This document shows positions 54,105 to 64,000 of a stretch of DNA of 64,000 nt, piece after piece (the stretch's first letter is position 1; each line of letters begins with the position of its first letter). The stretch comes from a bacterium (GTDB lineage: Bacteria > Desulfobacterota > Binatia > DP-6): contig JAHCID010000004.1 in the NCBI GenBank assembly GCA_026129405.1, positions 124,001 through 188,000 of the forward strand, read 5' to 3'. The translations under genes were made by a program, and so were the position numbers. Below the pieces are notes generated by a model. The model saw nothing but the letters and a program-made list of their open reading frames with translations. It was not told where the DNA came from and ran no database searches.

Positions 54105-55324
54105 CGAATCCCTCGCGCGCTCCGCAGCTCGCCCACGCCGCCGCCGGGACCGGCACCGCCCATGCCCTCGGCACCGGCCTCGAGGCCGCGCCGCTCTTCC
54201 GCGGCCCGCTCGAGAACCAACGGCCGCGCATCGTGATGACGATGGCGGGCGATCCCTGGCTGCTGCTCGCCGTCGCCGGCCTCGTCGGCATCGGCCTCGT
54301 CATGGTGTTCAACGTCAGCTGGTTTCCGGGCGACGACGACTTCCGCGACCCGCTGCACTTCTTCAAGAAGCACTTCGTCTCGATCCTGCTCGGCACGACG
54401 CTCGGCTTCGTCGCGTCGCGCGTCCGCTCCGACGCCTACCGGCGCCTGGCCTATCCGCTCCTCGGCGTGGCGCTCGTCGGGCTCGTCCTCGTGCTGATCC
54501 CGGGCATCGGCGTCGAGCGCAGCGGCGCGCGGCGCTGGCTGCCGCTCGGGCCGCTCGCGTTCCAGCCGTCGGAGCTGGCGAAGCTCGCGCTGGTGATCTA
54601 CCTGGCGGCGTCGCTCGCCCGGAAGGGGCCGCGCATCCGTGAGCTGGGCTTCGGCGTCCTGCCCCACTGCATGGTGGTCGGGCTCGTCGCCGGGCTGTGT
54701 CTGCTCGAGCCGGACTTCGGGACCGCGGCGCTGTCGACGGGCATCCTCGTCGCCATGCTGTGGGCGGCGGGCGCGCGTCTCATGCACCTCGGGCTCTTCG
54801 CGGCGGCGGCGCTGCCCGGGCTCGCCTTCCTCGTCATCATGGAGCCGTACCGCATGCGGCGGCTCGCCTCGTTCCTCGACTATACGAAGGACCCCCAGGG
54901 GATGGGCTACCAGCTCCTCCAGTCGCTCATCGCCTTCGCCTCGGGCGAGCTCACGGGGGCGGGGCTCGGCATGGGGCAGCAGAAGATGCACTTCCTGCCC
55001 GCCGCCCACACCGACTTCATCTTCGCGGTGATCGGCGAGGAGCTGGGGCTGCTCGGCGCCTTCACGGTCATGGCGCTCTTCACCGTGCTGCTCGTGCGCG
55101 GGCTGCGCATCGCGATGCGCCACCCCGACGCGTTCGCAGGTCTGCTCGCGTTCGGGCTGACGGTGCATCTCGTCCTCCAGGGCATGCTCAACATCGGCGT
55201 CGCCCTCGGCTGCCTGCCGACCAAGGGCCTGACGCTGCCGTTCGTCTCCTACGGCGGCTCGGCGATGATGCTCGCGCTGCTCGAGGCGGGCGTGCTGGTC
55301 GGCCTCGCCCGCGAGGCGGGGTGA
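54101..55324 (+). CDS. ftsW: peptidoglycan glycosyltransferase FtsW
   Basis: A 407-residue SEDS-family polymerase. After an unusually long, about 45-residue cytoplasmic tail, ten membrane segments begin with [23 protein letters not shown] signatures include [39 protein letters not shown] (catalytic Asp), [38 protein letters not shown] and [19 protein letters not shown]. It polymerises glycan strands from lipid II at the septum with FtsI. It overlaps murD (ATGA) and murG (GTGA). Confidence 0.95.
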   Translation: MTNPSRAPQLAHAAAGTGTAHALGTGLEAAPLFRGPLENQRPRIVMTMAGDPWLLLAVAGLVGIGLVMVFNVSWFPGDDDFRDPLHFFKKHFVSILLGTTLGFVASRVRSDAYRRLAYPLLGVALVGLVLVLIPGIGVERSGARRWLPLGPLAFQPSELAKLALVIYLAASLARKGPRIRELGFGVLPHCMVVGLVAGLCLLEPDFGTAALSTGILVAMLWAAGARLMHLGLFAAAALPGLAFLVIMEPYRMRRLASFLDYTKDPQGMGYQLLQSLIAFASGELTGAGLGMGQQKMHFLPAAHTDFIFAVIGEELGLLGAFTVMALFTVLLVRGLRIAMRHPDAFAGLLAFGLTVHLVLQGMLNIGVALGCLPTKGLTLPFVSYGGSAMMLALLEAGVLVGLAREAG

Positions 55325-56420
55325 GCCCGCAGGCCCAGGCGCGGCCCGACGTGGTGGTGGCCGGCGGCGGTACGGGCGGCCACGTCTTCCCGGGGCTGGC
55401 GCTGGCGCGGGCGCTCGCCGGCCGCGGTCTGCGCGTGCACTTCGTCGGCACCGCCGCGGGCCTGGAGGCGCGCGCCGTGCCCGCCGCGGGCTTCCGCTCG
55501 CGCTGGTGCCGGGGCGCGCGGTGCGCGGCGGCGGCGCCGGCGGCGCCGTCCGCGGCGCGGCGGCGCTCGGGGCCGGTATCGCCACCGCGCTCGGGCTGGT
55601 CGGCCGGCTGCGCCCGCGGCTCGTGGTCGGCGTCGGCGGCTACGCCTCGGCGGCGATGGTCGTCGCCGCCTGGCTGCGGCGGGTGCCGGTCGTGCTCCAG
55701 GAGCAGAACGCGATTCCCGGTGCGACGAACCGCAGCCTCGCCCGCCTGGCGCGGGTCGTGTGCGTCGGCTTCGCGGAGGCGTCGCGGTATCTGCCGGCGG
55801 GGCGGGCGGTCCACACCGGCAACCCGTTGCGGCCCGAGGTGCTCGCGGCGCCGCCCGCGCCGCCGGCCCCGGGGACGGGCCTCCTCGTCTTCGGCGGCAG
55901 CCAGGGTGCCCAGCGCATCAACGCCGCGACGCTGGCCGCCATGGAGCGCCTCGGGCCGGCGGCCGCCGGGCTGCGCATCGTGCACCAGACCGGCGCGGCC
56001 GAGCGCGAGCAGGTGGCGGCGGGCTACGCGCGGCTCGGCCTCGCGGCGCGGGTCGAGGCCTTCATCCAGGACATGGGTGCAGCCTATCGCGCCGCCGACC
56101 TCGTGGTCGCACGCGCCGGCGCCATGAGCTGCTCGGAGATCGCCGCGATGGGCCTGCCGGCGATCCTCGTGCCGTACCCCTTCGCCGTCGACGACCACCA
56201 GCGCGCCAACGCCGAGGTCCTGGTGCACGCCGGCGCCGCGCGCATGATCCTCGACCGCGAGCTCGACGGCGCGACGCTCGGCGCCGCGCTCGCCGCGCTC
56301 GCCGGCGACGCCGACGTGCGCCGCGCGATGGCGGCCCGCGCGCGTGCGGTCGCACGCCCCGAGGCCGCGGAAGCTGCGGCCGACGTGTGTTGCCGCGTCA
56401 TGCGCCCTGCATCCCCTTGA
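55321..56420 (+). CDS. murG: UDP-GlcNAc--lipid I N-acetylglucosaminyltransferase, one frame break
   Basis: MurG turns lipid I into lipid II. GTG 55321 overlaps the ftsW stop. The first frame gives [20 protein letters not shown] (the GGTGGH lipid I-binding loop) and [10 protein letters not shown]. Near 55494 the frame is lost; the next frame continues [54 protein letters not shown] and [20 protein letters not shown]. The total of 1100 bases is one short of full codons; adding one C in GGCTTCCGCTCG restores GFPLALVP and a 366-residue protein. Most likely a consensus error in an essential gene. Confidence 0.92.
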
Positions 56421-56513
56421 AGATGGCGATGGCGCTCTGTAAACCTCCGCCTCGTGGCCGGGCAGGTCGGGTGGGCGGGGTGGCCGCTGCGGGCGCTCCA
56501 CGGAGTGACGGCG

Positions 56514-57914
56514 ATGAACGGGCCGAGACGTCGGGTACACTTCGTCGGGATCGGCGGTATCGGCATGAGCGGCATCGCCGAGGTCCTGCTGACGCTCGGC
56601 TACGCGGTCTCCGGCTCCGACCTCGCCGAGAGCGAGACCACCCGCCGCCTCGAGCGGCTCGGCGCGCGCATCCATCTCGGCCCGCACGCGGCGGAGCACG
56701 TCGACGAGGACGTCGACGTCCTCGTCATCTCGTCGGCGGTGAAGTTCGCCAACCCCGAGGTCGTCCGCGCGCGCGAGCTGAAGGTGCCGGTGATCCCGCG
56801 CGCCGAGATGCTGGGCGAGCTGATGCGGATGAAGAACGGCATCGCGATCGCCGGCACCCACGGCAAGACGACCACCACGTCGCTCGTCGGAGCCGTGCTG
56901 CGCGAGGCCGGACGCGACCCGACGATCGTCGTCGGCGGCAAGCTGCTCGGGCTCGGGACGAACGCCCGCCTCGGGCAGGGCGAGTTCCTCGTCGCCGAGG
57001 CCGACGAGAGCGACGGCTCGTTCCTTCTCCTCTCACCCGTGGTCGCCGTGGTCACCAACATCGACCCCGAGCACCTCGACCACTTCGGCGACATGGACCG
57101 GGTCCGCGCCGCGTACCTCGAGTTCGTGAACCGCGTGCCGTTCTACGGCCTCGCCGTGTTGTGCATCGACAACGTCAACGTTCGTGGCATGCTGCCGCAC
57201 GTGCGTAAGCGCTTCGTCACCTACGGCGAGTCGCCCGACGCCGACTGGCAGGCGCGCGACCTGCGCGTCGTCGGCCTCGAGACGCACTTCGACGTCTGGC
57301 GCGGCGGCGAGCGCCTCGGCCCGGTGCGCCTGCGCATGCCCGGCCGGCACTACGCGCTCAACGCCGTCGCCGCGCTCGCGGTGGCGCACGACCTCGGCAT
57401 CCCCTGGCGCATCGCCGCGCACGCGCTCGAGGAGTTCGGCGGCGTCCATCGCCGCTTCGAGGTGCGGGGCGAGGAGCGCGGCATCCTCGTCATCGACGAC
57501 TACGGCCATCACCCCGAGGAGATCCGGGTGACCCTGCGCGCGGCGCGTGAGGGCTTCGACCGCCGCCTGGTCGTCGTCTTCCAGCCGCACCGCTACTCGC
57601 GCACGCGCGACCTCTTCGACGACTTCCTGACCCCGTTCGACGACGCCGACCTGCTGCTCCTGACGGAGGTCTACGCCGCCGGGGAGGAGCGCATCGAGGG
57701 CGTCGGCGGCGAGGCGCTCTACCAGGCGCTCAAGAAGCGCGGCCACCTCGACGTCCGCTGGGTGCCGGCGCGCGAGCGGCTGGCCGACACCCTGGCCACG
57801 GTGCTGCGCGAGGGCGACCTCGTGCTCGTGCTCGGCGCCGGCGACGTCTACCGCACCGCCGACGAGCTGCTCGCGCTCCTGCGCAGCGGCGTGCCGATCT
57901 CGCAGATCCACTGA
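56514..57914 (+). CDS. murC: UDP-MurNAc--L-alanine ligase
   Basis: A 466-residue Mur ligase that adds the first amino acid. The N-terminal [20 protein letters not shown] and [20 protein letters not shown] bind UDP-MurNAc. The ATP loop is [18 protein letters not shown], followed by [19 protein letters not shown] and [20 protein letters not shown]. The C-terminal domain has [18 protein letters not shown] and [20 protein letters not shown] 56514 has GGAG 8 bases upstream; the 93-base gap after murG is the longest within the cluster. murB begins 2 bases after its stop. Confidence 0.95.
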   Translation: MNGPRRRVHFVGIGGIGMSGIAEVLLTLGYAVSGSDLAESETTRRLERLGARIHLGPHAAEHVDEDVDVLVISSAVKFANPEVVRARELKVPVIPRAEMLGELMRMKNGIAIAGTHGKTTTTSLVGAVLREAGRDPTIVVGGKLLGLGTNARLGQGEFLVAEADESDGSFLLLSPVVAVVTNIDPEHLDHFGDMDRVRAAYLEFVNRVPFYGLAVLCIDNVNVRGMLPHVRKRFVTYGESPDADWQARDLRVVGLETHFDVWRGGERLGPVRLRMPGRHYALNAVAALAVAHDLGIPWRIAAHALEEFGGVHRRFEVRGEERGILVIDDYGHHPEEIRVTLRAAREGFDRRLVVVFQPHRYSRTRDLFDDFLTPFDDADLLLLTEVYAAGEERIEGVGGEALYQALKKRGHLDVRWVPARERLADTLATVLREGDLVLVLGAGDVYRTADELLALLRSGVPISQIH

Positions 57915-57916
57915 CC

Positions 57917-58819
57917 ATGATGGCGCCGTCCAACGATCTGGCCCGCGTGCTCGACGGCAAGGTGCGGCGGCACGAGTCGCTCGCCCGCCACACGTCGTAC
58001 CGCATCGGCGGACCGGCCGACTGGTTCGCGCAGCCGGAGACCACGGCGGAGCTGGGGGCGCTGCTCGTCGCCGCGCGCGCGGCCGGCGTCGGCGTGACGC
58101 TGCTCGGCGGCGGCTCGAACATGCTGGTCGGCGACGGCGGCGTGCGCGGCCTCGTGGTCAAGCTCGGGCGCGGCTTCCGGCGCGCGACCTGGCGCCCGGA
58201 CGGCGTGCGCGCCGGCGCCGCGGTACAGCTCGGACGCCTCGCGCGCGACAGCGCGACCCGGGGCCTCGCTGGTCTCGAGCACGCCGAGGGCATCCCCGGC
58301 ACGGTCGGCGGCGCGCTGTTCATGAACGCGGGCGCCTACGGCGGCGACGTCGCGACGGTCGTGCGTGCGATCGAAGGCATCGGCCCCGACGGCGTGTCGC
58401 GCGAGCTGCCGGCGGTGGACGTCCCGTTCCGCTACCGGCGGGCGGATCTCCCCGAGGGCTTCGTGGTGACGGCGGTCGACTTCGCGCTGCGCCCGGACGA
58501 CGCGGCGGCGGTGCGGGTGCGCATGGAGGCGGTGCGGGCGCGGCGGGTCGCGAGCCAGCCCCACGGCGAGCCCAACTCGGGCTCGGTCTTCAAGAACCCG
58601 CACGGTGATCACGCCGGGCGGCTGATCGAGGCGGCCGGGCTGAAGGGGTGGCGCGTCGGCGGGGCGCGCATCTCCGAGCGGCACGCGAACTTCATCGTGA
58701 ACGGTGGCGGCGCGCAGGCGTCCGACGTGCAGACCTTGATGGCGATCGCCCAGCGGGCGGTGTGGGAGCGGAGTGGGGTATGGCTGGAGCCCGAGGTTCG
58801 GCTCGTCGGTCGTTGGTGA
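57917..58819 (+). CDS. murB: UDP-N-acetylenolpyruvoylglucosamine reductase
   Basis: A 300-residue FAD enzyme that makes UDP-MurNAc. FAD-binding motifs are ARHTSYRIGGPADWFAQPE, LLGGGSNMLVGDGGVRGLVV and AEGIPGTVGGALFMNAGAYG. The catalytic Ser is in PNSGSVFKNPHGDHAGRLIE, and SERHANFIVNGGGAQASDV follows. ATG 57917 is followed by a second ATG. Its TGA overlaps the ftsQ GTG. No ddl gene lies between murB and ftsQ, unlike the E. coli order. Confidence 0.95.
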   Translation: MMAPSNDLARVLDGKVRRHESLARHTSYRIGGPADWFAQPETTAELGALLVAARAAGVGVTLLGGGSNMLVGDGGVRGLVVKLGRGFRRATWRPDGVRAGAAVQLGRLARDSATRGLAGLEHAEGIPGTVGGALFMNAGAYGGDVATVVRAIEGIGPDGVSRELPAVDVPFRYRRADLPEGFVVTAVDFALRPDDAAAVRVRMEAVRARRVASQPHGEPNSGSVFKNPHGDHAGRLIEAAGLKGWRVGGARISERHANFIVNGGGAQASDVQTLMAIAQRAVWERSGVWLEPEVRLVGRW

Positions 58820-59688
58820 GCGGGCGCCTGCTGCGACGCCTCCTCCGGCGACGGGGCAACCGGCATCGGCCCGGCCGGCACGAGCGCGGCGGCGCCGCAG
58901 CGCTGCCGCCGACGGTGACGCGCGTGCTGCGCACCGTCGTGCCGCTCGCGCTGCTCGCGGCCGTGACCCCGGCGGCGCTCGAGGCCGCGCGCGCGCACTC
59001 GTACTTCGCCGTGCACGAGGTCGCGCTCCAGCACCGCGGCCGCCTCGCGCCCGAGGCGCTGCGCGAGGCCGTCGCGATCGCCCCCGGCACCAGCATCTGG
59101 GACGTCGACCGCGAAGCCATCGTGGCGCGCGTGCAGGCGCTGCCGTGGGTGCGCACGGTGCGCGTGCGGCGGCAGCTGCCCGACCGCGTCGTGGTGCGCG
59201 TGCGCGAGCACCGTCCCGCGGCGATCGTCGCGCTCGACGGCGACGCGGTCGAGCTGTTCTACGTCGCGGCCAACGGGCGCATCTTCGCGGCCGTCGGCGG
59301 CACCGACGGCCGCGATCTGCCCTACGTCACCGGCATTCGCCGTGACGACCTCGACGGTCGCCGCGGCTTCGGGCCGCGCGCGGTGCACCGCGCGCTCGGG
59401 CTCCTGCGGCTCGTGGCGCGCGACGCGACCGGGCTCGGGCCGGTGTCGGAGGTGCACGTCGACGCGGCGACGGGGCTGACGCTGCATCCCATGCAGCCGG
59501 CGGTGCCGATCGTGCTCGGCTGGGGCGGGTACGGAGAGAAGATCGCGCGGGTGCAGCGCGTCCTGCCGCTGTGGCAGGGGCGCTTCGCGGAGCTGCGCGA
59601 GGTCACGTGCGAGTTCGAGGACGAGGTGATCGTCCGCCTCCGGGAGCCGCGCAAGCCGGCGGCGCCCGCGCGGACGACGGGGGCCTAG
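58816..59688 (+). CDS. ftsQ: cell division protein FtsQ
   Basis: A 290-residue bitopic protein. A basic cytoplasmic tail (RLLRRLLRRRGNRHRPGRHE) and one membrane segment (VLRTVVPLALLAAVTPAALE) precede the POTRA domain (FAVHEVALQHRGRLAPEALR, GTSIWDVDREAIVARVQAL, PWVRTVRVRRQLPDRVVVRV), then the beta domain (PAAIVALDGDAVELFYVAAN, DLPYVTGIRRDDLDG). It recruits FtsL/FtsB to the septum. GTG 58816 overlaps murB (GTGA). ftsA starts one base after its stop. Confidence 0.9.
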   Translation: MSGRLLRRLLRRRGNRHRPGRHERGGAAALPPTVTRVLRTVVPLALLAAVTPAALEAARAHSYFAVHEVALQHRGRLAPEALREAVAIAPGTSIWDVDREAIVARVQALPWVRTVRVRRQLPDRVVVRVREHRPAAIVALDGDAVELFYVAANGRIFAAVGGTDGRDLPYVTGIRRDDLDGRRGFGPRAVHRALGLLRLVARDATGLGPVSEVHVDAATGLTLHPMQPAVPIVLGWGGYGEKIARVQRVLPLWQGRFAELREVTCEFEDEVIVRLREPRKPAAPARTTGA

Positions 59689-59689
59689 G

Positions 59690-60922
59690 ATGGGGAAGCG
59701 CAATCCGCTCGTGGTGGGGCTCGACGTCGGCACCTACAAGGTGGGCGTCGTCGTGGCCGAGGTGCAGGAGACGGGGGTCGAGATCGTCGGCATCGGCACC
59801 CACGCGTCCACGGGGCTCAAGAAGGGCACCGTCGTGAACATCGACGCCACCGTCGACGCCATCCGCAAGGCCGTCGACGAGGCCGAGCTGATGGCCGGCT
59901 GCGAGATCCGCACGGTCGTGGCGGGCTCGGCTGGCAGCCACATCAAGGGGTTCAACAGCCACGGCGTCGTGGCCGTGAAGAACCGCGAGGTGGCGTCCGG
60001 CGACGTCGAGCGCGTGCTCGAGGCGGCGCGCGCGCTGCCGCTGCCGATGGACCGCGAGGTCCTGCACGTGCTGCCGCAGGAGTTCGTGGTCGACGACCAG
60101 GACGACATCAAGATGCCGGTCGGCATGGCCGGCGTCCGGCTCGAGGCCCGGGTGCACATCGTCACCGGGACGATCAGCTCGGGGCAGAACCTGGTGAAGT
60201 GCTGCAATCGCGCCGGGCTGCACGTCGAGGACGTGCTCGCGAGCCCGCTCGCGGCCGGCGGCGCGGTGCTCACCCCCGAGGAGCGCGAGCTCGGCGTCGC
60301 GCTGATCGACGTGGGGGCGGGGACGACGTCGACCGTCGTCTGGCACGGCGGCGCCATCCACCACACGGCGGTGCTGCCGGTGGGCGGCGGGCACGTGACC
60401 AGCGATCTCGCCGCCGCGCTGCGGACGCCGTTCGCCGACGCCGAGCGCCTGAAGAAGCTGAGCGGCGCGGCCGACGCGCTCGGCGCGTCGCCCGATCTCA
60501 GCGTCGAGGTCGCGGGGCTCGGCGGGCGCCCGGCGCACAAGCTCTCGCAACGCCAGCTCGCGGAGTTCATCGAGCCACGCGCCGAAGAGATCCTCGCGCT
60601 CGTGCGCAGCGAGATCGAGCGTGCGGGTTGCGCAGGTCTGCTCACGTCGGGCGTCGTGCTCACGGGCGGCGGTGCGGTGCTCGCGGGCATGACCGATCTC
60701 GCGGAGCGCGTCTTCCGCACGCCGACGCGACTCGGAACGCCGCTACATCTGCATGGTTTGGTTGACGTCGTCGCGAGCCCGATGTATGCGACCGCCGTCG
60801 GCCTCGTACTGCACGGACTCGAACGACACGCGCGAGTCGGCAGCGGCGATGACGATTCGATGCTCGCGCCACTCAAGCGCGCGCGACATCGAGTGACGAG
60901 CTGGTTACGGGAATTCTTCTAG
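59690..60922 (+). CDS. ftsA: cell division protein FtsA
   Basis: A 410-residue actin-like ATPase that anchors FtsZ to the membrane. LVVGLDVGTYKVGVVVAEVQ is phosphate 1; the FtsA-specific 1C domain includes REVLHVLPQEFVVDDQDDIK; LGVALIDVGAGTTSTVVWHG is phosphate 2; LTSGVVLTGGGAVLAGMTDL is the adenosine motif. The C-terminal amphipathic helix is HRVTSWLREFF. Codon use changes in the last 60 codons, with CGA, CTA and TTA codons rare elsewhere in the cluster. An inverted repeat overlaps its stop codon. Confidence 0.95.
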   Translation: MGKRNPLVVGLDVGTYKVGVVVAEVQETGVEIVGIGTHASTGLKKGTVVNIDATVDAIRKAVDEAELMAGCEIRTVVAGSAGSHIKGFNSHGVVAVKNREVASGDVERVLEAARALPLPMDREVLHVLPQEFVVDDQDDIKMPVGMAGVRLEARVHIVTGTISSGQNLVKCCNRAGLHVEDVLASPLAAGGAVLTPEERELGVALIDVGAGTTSTVVWHGGAIHHTAVLPVGGGHVTSDLAAALRTPFADAERLKKLSGAADALGASPDLSVEVAGLGGRPAHKLSQRQLAEFIEPRAEEILALVRSEIERAGCAGLLTSGVVLTGGGAVLAGMTDLAERVFRTPTRLGTPLHLHGLVDVVASPMYATAVGLVLHGLERHARVGSGDDDSMLAPLKRARHRVTSWLREFF

Positions 60923-60933
60923 AGGTCTAGAAG
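60916..60933. repeat. inverted repeat at the ftsA-ftsZ junction
   Basis: CTTCTAGA GG TCTAGAAG spans the ftsA stop codon, 34 bases before the ftsZ ATG. Eight-base perfect arms in an AT-richer patch of an otherwise very G+C-rich cluster suggest a protein-binding site or an mRNA hairpin that could set the FtsZ/FtsA ratio. Confidence 0.45.
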
Positions 60934-60966
60934 GCGGCGTGGGGCGGACGCCGGGAGGTCGTGGTG

Positions 60967-62223
<1,257 letters not shown>

Positions 62224-62823
62224 TCAGACGTCGTCGTCGGCCGGTCTGCCGGGCAGCAGGTCGGCGACGGCGATGGCCACGTCGGGGAGCGCGACGAGCG
62301 ACAGGGTCTCGTCTTCTGCCGCGACACGGATGTCGCGGTAGAGCCCTGCGGCCGCGTCGGGCCGGCGGTAGACCTCGACGCGCCCGTGCCGCAGGTTGAC
62401 GATCCAGTACTCGGGGACCTCGTTGCGCGCGTAGAGTGCGGCCTTGGTGAGGCGGTCGGTCGCGAGCGAGGTGTCGGCGACCTCGACGACGAGCAGCGCC
62501 GCATTCGGGTGGCGCTTCCAGTAGTCGTCGGAGCTGCCCGTGACGACCGCGACGTCGGGCTCGGGCGCCGAGCGGAGGCTTGCCACGTAGGTGGATTGCC
62601 CGCGCACGATCGCCCGTCCTCCGACGGCGAGGATCAGTCGTTGCATGAGGATGGAGACCGCATTCGCGTGCGGCGGGTTCGCCGGCGGCATGGGGACGAT
62701 CACCCCCTCGAGCAGCTCCACGCGATCGTCCGGTCCGAGCACACCGTCCTCGACGAGACGGAAGTACTCCTCGACCGTGTATGGCCCGGGTCGGCTCGGC
62801 AGGCTGGGGGCGGGCGTCGACAT
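62224..62823 (-). CDS. Uma2 family (DUF820) putative endonuclease-fold protein
   Basis: A 199-residue protein: PGPYTVEEYFRLVEDGVLGP, DRVELLEGVIVPMPPANPPH, SLRSAPEPDVAVVTGSSDDY and NAALLVVEVADTSLATDR carry the PD-(D/E)XK-like residues of Uma2 proteins (Glu in ELLEG, Asp in EPDV, Glu in VVEV), then KAALYARNEVPEYWIVNL. ATG 62823 fits the family start. Uma2 proteins are common in cyanobacteria, actinobacteria and deltaproteobacteria, often near mobile elements; their targets are unknown. It is convergent with ftsZ. Confidence 0.88.
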   Translation of the reverse strand: MSTPAPSLPSRPGPYTVEEYFRLVEDGVLGPDDRVELLEGVIVPMPPANPPHANAVSILMQRLILAVGGRAIVRGQSTYVASLRSAPEPDVAVVTGSSDDYWKRHPNAALLVVEVADTSLATDRLTKAALYARNEVPEYWIVNLRHGRVEVYRRPDAAAGLYRDIRVAAEDETLSLVALPDVAIAVADLLPGRPADDDV

Positions 62824-62963
62824 GCGGCGACCGTAGTCCCGCCACCCGGCGGCGACAATCCCTGGATGCGGACGTCCCGGCGCACCCGGTTCCGGCACGA
62901 CGCCGGAGCGCAGCCGCGTGGTTGAGGCACCGCGGGGCCGGGGTTAAGGTCCCGCCCCTGGCG

Positions 62964-64000
62964 ATGCCGCGTCCCACCGTGCCCGACCGTGCCGTGCGTC
63001 TCGCCGCCGAGCGCCGGCGCTTCGCTCCAGGCCCGCGCGGACCGCTCTCGATCTGCCTCGCCTATCCGAACGTCTATCCGGTGGCGATGGCGAACCTGGG
63101 CTTCCAGGCGGTCCACCGCATCCTGAACGACGACCCGCGGGTCACGGTCGACCGCGCCTTCCTGCCCGACGGCCCGCGCGCGCAGTGGCCGCGGCCGCTG
63201 CGCTCGTTCGAGGACGCGCGCCCGGTCGCCGACTTCGACCTGATCGCGCTCTCGGTCTCGTTCGAGACCGACTACCTCCACGTCCTCGACCTGCTCGAGC
63301 TCGCCGGCCTCGCCAAGCGTCGCCGCGACCGCGGCGAGCAGGCGCCCCTGGTCCTCGCGGGCGGCCCGGCGACGTTCCTGAACCCCGAGCCGCTGGCCGA
63401 GTTCGTCGATCTGTTCCTCGTCGGCGAGGCGGAGGAGATGCTGCCGGAGTTCCTCGCGCTGGCCGCCGGCGGCCCGCGCACGCGCGCCGCGCTCCTCGCC
63501 CGCACCGAAACCGTCGACGGCGCCTATCGTCCGGACCGCTTCACGCCCCGCTGGGACGAGGCCGGCCGCCTGGTCGCCTTCGACTACGACGGGCCGGCGA
63601 AGCCGCGCGTCACGCGACGCTACCTCGCGCGCCTCGACCCGGTCACGACCGGCACCGAGATCCTCACCGACGAGGCGGTCTTCGGCGACATGGTCGTGGT
63701 CGAGGCGAGCCGCGGCTGCGAGTGGGGCTGCCGCTTCTGCGCCGCCGGCTACATGTACCGCCCCGTGCGCTATCGCAGCCCGGACGCGCTGCGGCCGCAG
63801 ATCGCGCGCGGGCTCGCCGAGCGCCGCACGATCGGGCTGGTCGGCGCCGAGATGGCGACGCAGCCGGGCATCGCCGCCATGTGCCAGGAGATCGCGGCCG
63901 CCGGCGGGCGCGCGTCGCCCTCGTCGCTGAAGGCCGACCTCATCACCCCGAAGCTGGCCGCCGCGCTCGGGGCGGGCGGCGCGCGCTCGGTGACCGTCGC
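62964..64000 (+). CDS. TIGR03960-like radical SAM protein with B12-binding-type N-terminus (5-prime part)
   Basis: A frame open from ATG 62964 to the window end, 345 codons. It begins with GPLSICLAYPNVYPVAMANL and FDLIALSVSFETDYLHVLDL, the B12-binding-like domain of the TIGR03960/DUF2344-linked family; PLVLAGGPATFLNPEPLAEF and VDLFLVGEAEEMLPEFLAL follow. The radical SAM motif is SRGCEWGCRFCAAGYMYRP, Cys-x3-Cys-x2-Cys, at about residues 249-267. In many bacteria this gene precedes a TIGR03936 protein and rne/rng or rplU-rpmA, so ribosomal or tRNA metabolism is likely. The 3-prime part lies outside. Confidence 0.9.
   Translation, partial: MPRPTVPDRAVRLAAERRRFAPGPRGPLSICLAYPNVYPVAMANLGFQAVHRILNDDPRVTVDRAFLPDGPRAQWPRPLRSFEDARPVADFDLIALSVSFETDYLHVLDLLELAGLAKRRRDRGEQAPLVLAGGPATFLNPEPLAEFVDLFLVGEAEEMLPEFLALAAGGPRTRAALLARTETVDGAYRPDRFTPRWDEAGRLVAFDYDGPAKPRVTRRYLARLDPVTTGTEILTDEAVFGDMVVVEASRGCEWGCRFCAAGYMYRPVRYRSPDALRPQIARGLAERRTIGLVGAEMATQPGIAAMCQEIAAAGGRASPSSLKADLITPKLAAALGAGGARSVTV

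Overview
This window is very G+C-rich bacterial chromosome with dense coding and mostly ATGA/GTGA/TGATG gene junctions. The core clusters are of a diderm with meso-DAP-type peptidoglycan: an RND pump with an outer-membrane channel, Tat and lipoprotein signals, MurE with DNPR, and rpsU-cvpA-dnaG-rpoD next to rnpB and the dcw cluster. Together with many secreted Cys-rich or beta-rich proteins, a poly-Thr linker and a YVTN/cytochrome c fusion, this suggests an uncultured deltaproteobacterial-like lineage such as Candidatus Binatota or a neighbour. The lineage is an inference; no 16S gene is present. The all-minus-one frame breaks described below suggest a long-read or metagenome consensus.

Layout. 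0-6.6 kb is accessory and decayed: a DUF1428 gene, a dying phosphotransferase, an SDR/enoyl-CoA hydratase operon, a chimeric dienelactone hydrolase, a TetR gene, PAS and SPASM remnants, and a DUF4440 gene. 6.8-16.4 kb holds a Tat-exported metallophosphoesterase, a small secreted protein, a complete tripartite RND efflux operon (outer-membrane factor, adaptor, pump) and a sulfotransferase. 16.5-22.7 kb holds a frame-broken beta-helix/calcium-repeat surface protein, an SDR-VOC pair, an Lgt paralogue and a RegB/RegA-type redox two-component system.

22.7-32.0 kb is the most original part. An outer-membrane CDICA protein diverges from a run of exported proteins: one resembling copper monooxygenases of the PHM type, and four that share a C-terminal beta-rich module. 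A TetR regulator with its own promoter and a perfect GTACCGATCGGTAC operator is translationally coupled to a 1169-residue YVTN-propeller/di-haem cytochrome and a further module protein. I propose this as a candidate undescribed regulated extracytoplasmic redox system; its substrate is unknown.

32.1-35.6 kb carries tRNA-Phe, an SDR, an orphan excisionase-like HTH protein, a secreted Cys-rich poly-Thr protein with a strong promoter and terminator, and a 46-residue basic protein whose ribosome binding site lies inside an RNA hairpin. 35.6-39.1 kb carries gshB, rsmE, prmA and a glycerophosphodiesterase.

39.2-62.2 kb is one continuous core run: rpsU, cvpA, dnaG, rpoD, tRNA(CAU), a C4 zinc-ribbon protein, rnpB, a promoter with five MraZ boxes, then mraZ, rsmH, ftsL, ftsI, murE, murF, mraY, murD, ftsW, murG, murC, murB, ftsQ, ftsA and ftsZ. 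It couples replication priming, sigma-70, tRNA processing, wall-precursor synthesis and septation. A convergent Uma2 gene and the 5-prime part of a TIGR03960-like radical SAM gene close the window.

The frame breaks in dnaG (two), murG (one), the enoyl-CoA hydratase (one) and the beta-helix protein (four) are all minus-one. Because dnaG and murG are essential, most of these are probably missing bases in the consensus rather than dead genes.
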